A stretch of DNA of 64,000 nt from Micropterus salmoides (Eukaryota > Chordata > Actinopteri > Centrarchiformes > Centrarchidae). Under the pieces are notes generated by a model. That model made no database searches and had not been told where the DNA came from. It saw nothing but the letters and a program-made list of their open reading frames with translations. The stretch lies in NCBI RefSeq assembly GCF_014851395.1, contig NW_024040596.1, forward strand, positions 10,604,155-10,668,154. The letters run 5' to 3'. This document shows positions 59,301 to 64,000 of this stretch, in pieces. The translations under genes and the position numbers were made by a program. How positions within the stretch are numbered: position 1 is the first letter of the stretch; each line of letters starts with the position of its first letter.

Positions 59301-62002
59301 AAAATGCAATAGAAGATCCATAACTATGTTGTGTAAACCGTTATGTTTTTATTACCTTAGAATGAGCCATTTATAGCTATACCCACCTTCCATGGACGTT
59401 GTGTTGTCATGTTTCTACAGTAGCTGAAAATGGACAAACAAAGCATGTTTCATTACATTTATTTGACGCTTTTATCCAAAGCGACTTACAATTGCAATAC
59501 ATGTCAGAGGTCGCGCGCCTCTGGAGCAACGAGGGGTTAAGTGTGTTGTTCAGGGACACGATGGTGGGTGGGTCACAGGGGGATTGAACCCCGGTCTCTC
59601 ACATCAAAGGCAGGCGTCTTATCCATTGCACCATCACCACGTCAGTGTGGTCATCTTGTTCTACTTCTGGTAGAATTCAGGCAGTGCAGACGCTCATCAC
59701 TATGTTGAATATGTATGTTGAAGAAATACGTTGTTTGTTTGTTTTTTTTAACCTTTATTTTACCAGGAAATCTTTTACAAGGATGTCCTGGCCAAGATGT
59801 GAAACAGCACACAGTGCAAGGTGCAAACAAATGTACAGCAACATTATTCATAAAAGTAACAGTATTATTAAATTATTTACAACAAAGTATCACATAAAAA
59901 GACATAAAAGCGTGACATCATAATTTGACTAAATGTCACAGGTGCAAGATGTGTTTAAAACCTCTGACAGTTTTTGTTTAAAACTGGATACAGGAATAAG
60001 AGACTCCAACTTCAACTTGAGCTGCAGATCATTCCAAGACCATGGGCCAAAATAGGACAGACTCATTTTTCCTGACTCTGTACGCACAAAGGGCACTTTA
60101 AACCGCAGCCAGCTACTGGCCCTGAGACTGTGTGTGTTCTGGAGGGCAATAAATTTACAGTAGATATATGATGGTAATTTTCCTAAAATGGCTTTGTATA
60201 TGAAAATATACCAATGCTTCATCCTTCGAATATTGAGTGAAGTAAATCCAGCCAGGGTATATAAAGTACAATGGTGAGTCCTATAGGGTGAACCTGTTAT
60301 ATACCTCAAAGCAGCATGGTAAATGGGGTCCAGTTTAGCTAAGGTAGTGGGACAAGCAAATCTATAGATGGTGTCTCCGTAGTCCAGCTGTGATAAAAGT
60401 AGTTGTAATGTACTGCGGGGGTCAGCAAATAGGTTTTGTATAGGATTAGATGGTGGGTGAGAATATGAGACATAATATTAACATGCTTTGACAGAGTTTT
60501 GATAGCTCAGTTGGTAAAGTACAGGACTCACACTCTGAGGGTTTAGTGTTTGATTCCACCCTGGGACAACTTTTCTTCCCTCCGCTTTTCAACAAATGGA
60601 TTCTGCAGCGACTGTTTCTGAGTATGTGCTGCAGTGTTTGTGTTTCGGTGTTTGATACTTTATCATTTCTCCAGGAAGAGAACATTTAGGAGAATCACGT
60701 TTTCTGATGGCTTTTTTTAGAGGTGTGTCAAGCAGGCTACAGACTCTTGTAATGTTGTTCAGAATAAAAAAAAAAAGAAGTAAAAGCTCAGTTCAACACC
60801 AAACAAGCTTTTCGCGCTTTTATTTTGCAGGCAAAACCACTAAAGTGGATGTAATTATGTGAGTAGCTGTTGCTGCCATGACTGAGATCTATTTCAGCAC
60901 TGCTATCAAAGTATTTATTTTTTATATTTTTTGCCACTATCAAAGCACCATAATCTGACCCTGGGCCAGATATTATTGCTGTTGGGCAGTTTTGGTGAGG
61001 GCCTATAATCACAGAGAGAATTGTTTCCCTTGTCAGTGTTTGTATAAACTTTATCTATTATGTGGTTTATAATGGACTATGGTGCAGAAACAGTGACAAT
61101 GCTACACACTCTTGGCTTGGCTTACATTTTTCATGTAATTTGTCAGTGGCCAAGTCGTATAGTTTTATTGAATTATATAATTTATTAATATATTTACCTA
61201 AAGAAACCTAATTTCTTGACTGGCTACTTTCTGCTGTCTCGGAAGAGACACCTTTTGTGCTGTGAGAGCCACCGTAGCTGTCTTACCCTTTTTGAAAGGG
61301 TAGGGGGCAGTAGTAGACTGGAAAGTTGGTGGCAATTCACAACCCTCACCACTAAATGGCAATAAATCTTACACACTGAACATCTGAGTGTAGATGAACC
61401 CGAAAAGTTCATCCACAATCCCTCTCTTTCAGTGGCTTGGTGAAGTGAATAGTTTCGGTAAACTGTGGCAAAAGTTTAACCTTTTTCAACTGTTTGCTCT
61501 CCAAGAAGAGACAAGAATGACATCAACAAGATCATCTTCAAGAGTGGAGACCTCCAGATGTCCCCCTATGCAGATTTCCCCAAAAATAACCGCATATCCA
61601 CGGAGTGGGGCAGGGAGACCATAGAGATGCAAGAGAACGGCAGCACCAAGAACCTGCTTCAGATGACTGACATTTACTACTCTGTAAGGAGACGTACAAT
61701 ACAGCTTTCATTTTGTCTCCCGAACCTTCATTCGTCTTCATTTTTTGACTTAAGGCTTTGTTTTGTGTGTTTGGATACAACTCACTATATCAGAAAAGAA
61801 GAAACTGTTAATTAAAAACACTTATACATATTCTCTCTTCCTGTGCCGTTTCCCTCAGCCTGCATTGCGCAACTCAGATCTGGAGAGAAATGGATTATAC
61901 CCATTCCCGGGCCTGCCGGGTTCTCGCCACTCATGCATCTACCCGGCCCAGTGGAACCCCTCCTTCATCAATGATGATTCACGAAGAAGAGACTACTTCT
62001 AG
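50364..62002 (+). CDS. heg1: heg1 (heart of glass), transmembrane mucin-EGF receptor
   Basis: Fourteen coding exons: 50364-50637, 54592-55607, 55770-56268, 56626-56739, 56976-57098, 57209-57312, 57424-57479, 57659-57819, 58310-58444, 58767-58809, 58907-58944, 59045-59132, 61506-61683, 61859-62002. Counting three missing bases (see findings) the total is 2976 nt, 991 residues. Order: signal peptide (METWFLNHVLG then LSLSVLLLGLPGALGAG), Ser/Thr/Pro-rich mucin-like region, EGF (NPCMNGGMCL), calcium-type EGF (DMNECESDPCPVGSRCVN), an SEA-like segment, a Cys-rich EGF-like part (QCLQGYY), membrane span (LLLILIIALIVTCC), and a cytoplasmic tail with IIFKSGDLQMSPYADFPKN, ENGSTKNLLQMTD and the ending SRRRDYF. 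In family members the terminal Tyr-Phe binds the KRIT1 FERM domain, linking HEG1 to the CCM complex in endothelium and heart development. Conserved exon borders and C-terminus make the call firm. Confidence 0.96.
50638..54591 (+). other. heg1 intron 1
   Basis: About 4 kb between the signal-peptide exon and the mucin-like exon. Apart from the candidate microexon near its 3' end and a degenerate MITE-like patch at about 51109-51250, no feature was recognised. Confidence 0.7.
54375..54398 (+). other. Candidate heg1 microexon (24 or 15 nt)
   Basis: CCCCTTTTTTCTGCAG, a strong acceptor, is followed by 24 nt and then TCTG/GTGAGC, a strong donor. A second AG at 54382-54383 would give a 15-nt version (54384-54398). 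Both lengths are multiples of three with no stop in phase 1, so either could be inserted between heg1 exons 1 and 2 without changing frame (adding VFAGLTQS or GLTQS, with the flanking split codon). Confidence 0.4.
54592..55607 (+). CDS. heg1: heg1 mucin-like exon with two apparent frame breaks
   Basis: Starts DTEQTQTFTETSSG after TTCCACAG and ends PVTVTE before GTTAGT. Ser/Thr-rich throughout, as expected for an O-glycosylated ectodomain. The frame open from the acceptor stops at 55179. A second frame covers about 55160-55365 (GLIGEFNATQYQDSSTSEE). A third covers about 55360-55607 (SGSSVGSSTESSTGAH) and is the only one matching the next exon. Length 1016 nt where 1018 (mod 3) is needed. No intron-like signals explain the switches. 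Confidence 0.85.
55770..56268 (+). CDS. heg1: heg1 Thr/Pro-rich exon with one apparent frame break
   Basis: Reads SQITEEDTFKATASATTTTS from the acceptor TTTAACAG. It carries long Thr/Ser/Pro runs and N-glycosylation-type sites (NITT). The frame from the acceptor stops at 56230. The frame needed at the donor (AA/GTCAGT) reads GSATTGKQTERGTTELVVTT then a poly-Pro run. Length 499 nt where 500 (mod 3) is needed. Confidence 0.85.
56626..57098 (+). CDS. heg1: heg1 EGF and calcium-binding EGF exons
   Basis: Two phase-1/phase-1 exons (56626-56739 and 56976-57098), the usual one-module-per-exon arrangement. The first has six Cys in the EGF pattern ending CHCQQAWTGRTC. The second starts DMNEC with the D-x-N/D-E pattern and an SFSCEC consensus, indicating calcium binding. 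Confidence 0.93.
59045..59132 (+). CDS. heg1: heg1 transmembrane exon
   Basis: 88 nt encoding YKLIAVVVSPAGGALLLILI and the rest of one membrane helix, ending in CC at the cytoplasmic side. Followed by a 2.4-kb repeat-filled intron. Confidence 0.95.
59443..59641 (-). mobile_element. tRNA-derived SINE (minus strand)
   Basis: Read on the minus strand, the head has GGTGCAATGGATAAGACGCC (A-box like) and GGGGTTCAATCCCCC (B-box GGTTCAATCC). The 3' end is TGTAAGTCGCTTTGGATAAA then AGCGTCAAATAAATG, a tail shared by many fish SINEs and L2-type LINEs. Same family as the degraded copy at 39345-39520. It sits in the heg1 intron, opposite to the gene. Confidence 0.75.
59740..60440 (-). mobile_element. Non-LTR retrotransposon C-terminal fragment (minus strand)
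   Basis: Minus-strand open frame 60309-59929 (126 residues) includes RTESGKMSLSYFGPWSWNDL and SLIPVSSFKQKLSEVL, the pattern found at the C-terminus of LINE ORF2 proteins (after the reverse transcriptase). No reverse transcriptase motif remains, so this is a 5'-truncated, dead copy. TTTATTTTACCAGGAAA near 59754 belongs to its 3' end. Confidence 0.6.
60496..60570 (+). pseudogene. Decayed tRNA-like sequence
   Basis: Seven acceptor bases (GTTTTGA) are followed by TA, D-arm GCTCAGTTGGTAAAGTAC, an anticodon arm with loop CTCACAC (anticodon would read CAC, Val), and a T-loop TTTGATTC. Spacing matches a tRNA over 75 nt, but the T stem and part of the D, anticodon and acceptor stems mispair. It is either a tRNA pseudogene or the head of an old SINE in the heg1 intron. 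Confidence 0.4.
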
Positions 62003-64000
62003 CTGCCCCACCCTGAACATACACTCACACACACACATACATACACACACATACACAGAAACGTACCATCTCTTATACAGACAATTGAAAGTGTCATGAT
62101 GGTTTTGGCGAGCCCATTTGAACATCTGCATTGAGGGCTGTGTGCAAATTATGTAAATGTGAGTATGTGTGTGTGTGTGTATGTGTCTGCAAAGTATGGA
62201 ACATTTTTACAAGTAACACGTTTCCTGGGAGTGTTCTTGTATGACCATTTCAGTGTTTGTTTTTTTCATACTTTAGCTCATTTACTTCAACTCACATACC
62301 GCATTGCTGCTGTGGTTTTAGACTGTTTAATGTGTTTTTCTTGCCTTCCAGGCAGCCACTGATTTTCATTTACCTCACTGTTTGATGGAAAACAATTTAC
62401 ACACACTTGAAAAGTGCTCAAAGTAGTTGATCTATGACAGTAAATATCATGTCTGCCTTTCCTGTTGTCAGGGTTATGTTGTTGCTGCCCGGGTAATGCA
62501 GCGCAGATTAGCTTGAGAAATCTGCACTGCATTAATGCACAATGGTAAATGGAAGTAGATACGATGTTCACTCACTGTGCTCACAGAAATGATTGTGAAT
62601 TTTTGCCCGACAGGAATGCTGGAAAAACACATTTGAATGAAATTTAAATAATGGCAGTAATGTAAAATGTATGTGGTGTGTAGCAAATAGACTAGGACAT
62701 GCAAAAACATTGATATGGTGCTTTAAGTGCTGACATATGAATATGTGCGTGCCACTGCTGTGATTTGAAAAGAATCAGTTTCTTCTTAGATAATAGTCTG
62801 AGAATAATAACAAACCACTGAAGGATGCACACCAAGCTCAATTTTATGCCAGTAGAAACTGAGGAATGACTTTGAATCCTGATGCGAACGTCTCTGTATG
62901 TGCAAGTCCTTGACATGTAGCATAATGGACATCTCATACATACACACTGACAGACGTAAGAGGGATAAACCTGTGGCTTTTAAGCGTGTGTGTTTGTGTA
63001 TGTGTGTGTGTGTATGAGAGAGAGAGTGTGTGTCTTAAGTATTGGTGTTCGTGAGGTGTGTGTATGTGTGTGAGGAATAATTCTCTGTATACCAGAAGAA
63101 CTGTCGATGTGTGTGTAAACATGTATAGTTTCTGACGTGAAGTATTATTTTTATGTGACTATTTTCTTTCTTTGTCTTTATGTGGTCGGTTGATTCTGGC
63201 GTTGTAGTCAGACGTGCTTATTTAAATTAAAAAATGTACACAATGTACACTTTTTTTGTTATTGACACAGTTTGTATTATTTAACTGTTTGAGCTTGAGT
63301 TTATAAAGTTAAACATATTGCAGAAATGGTATTGCATCATTTGAATGAAACTATTTCATAACTAGAACAAGGGTGCTTAATGAGTGAGTTTATTCTTGAC
63401 CCTGGAAACAGTAGTTTGCCAAAAATAAAGTTAGACAGAGTTAGATAACCCATGCTTTGCTCAGTAGTCATGGAGATTACTCTGTTCTCATCAAAAGTAT
63501 GAAATGGTGATAACATGGTGACACCACCTACTGTAAGTTATCATTTAAGACATTATTAAAACATGGATCATATTAATCTTAAGATTTTATTTTGTAAAAC
63601 TATATAGTCACTGCAATGAAGTTTGGAGCACAGGGTAAGATGGTTAAAGCCTCCATAGCTGATTTTTCAATAATCAAGTGGAGGTGAATTCTAGGAATTA
63701 ATATTTTTTCATATTTTTTTTATAGTATTACTACTAACATACCAATGTATGCCATGATATAGCTGGATATCAGTGTGGTATTTTCTGTTGAGTTAAGTAC
63801 TAGAACAATAGTTGATATAAAAGGGCAATTTGTTCCAAATTTAAGAGATGCATAAATGCACCCACAAAATATATATTAAATTCCCTTTGTGGATAAGTTT
63901 TTGTTTTGTTTTGTTTTTAAAGAAGTTTGTTTCCTGTAGGGTGTTGTATAGTCAATAGCCAAGCAACACATGGTTCACCACTACATTTGGGTACTTTCGA
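62003..64000 (+). other. heg1: heg1 3' UTR and downstream DNA
   Basis: Follows the TAG at 62000-62002. (CA)n and (TG)n tracts lie near 62022-62060, 62165-62182 and 62985-63070. A candidate polyadenylation signal AATAAA is at 63424-63429. No further gene was recognised before the window ends. Confidence 0.5.

Overview
This is vertebrate nuclear DNA, almost certainly from a spiny-rayed (percomorph-like) teleost. The genes are short-intron versions of human genes with GT/AG splice sites. The non-coding DNA is full of (TG)n/(CA)n microsatellites and carries fish-type repeats: a 5S-rRNA-headed SINE, tRNA-derived SINEs, a Tc1-like transposon and MITE-like families. No bacterial, phage or CRISPR features are present. 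All protein calls rest on reading exons and splice phases by eye and comparing them with remembered vertebrate orthologues.

Layout from left to right. Positions 1-7339 hold the 5' end of dhrsx on the minus strand (coding exons 1 and 2); the rest of that gene lies off the left edge. Positions 7340-18725 are repeat-rich intergenic DNA. Positions 18726-18931 (minus strand) are a CpG-rich exon-like segment encoding a 42-residue single-pass membrane micropeptide that I cannot assign to a family, followed by a second ATG-initiated frame open into a consensus splice donor. Positions 23112-30500 are znf148 (plus strand, six coding exons, four C2H2 fingers, long 3' UTR). Positions 32133-47826 are slc12a8 (13 coding exons, about 721 residues), with a decayed Tc1-like transposon in its first large intron. 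Positions 50364-62002 are heg1 (14 coding exons: signal peptide, Ser/Thr-rich mucin-like ectodomain, EGF modules, one membrane span and the KRIT1-binding tail). A candidate in-frame microexon sits in heg1 intron 1, and a SINE, a LINE remnant and a tRNA-like sequence lie in the intron after the membrane-span exon.

The znf148-slc12a8-heg1 order, all in one orientation, matches human 3q21.2. In human, dhrsx lies elsewhere (the Xp/Yp pseudoautosomal region), so the stretch between 7.4 and 19 kb spans a conserved-synteny boundary. The genes are not a pathway: dhrsx is an SDR enzyme now linked to dolichol synthesis, znf148 a GC-box transcription factor, slc12a8 an APC-superfamily transporter and heg1 an endothelial receptor for the CCM complex.

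The main oddity is four reading-frame breaks inside otherwise intact coding exons (one in znf148, three in heg1). Splice-phase arithmetic says each is exactly one missing base (or two extra). The shared direction and the mostly homopolymer-rich sites point to uncorrected assembly deletions rather than pseudogenes. I found no convincing new multi-gene system; the best candidates for something undescribed are the micropeptide exon and the heg1 microexon.
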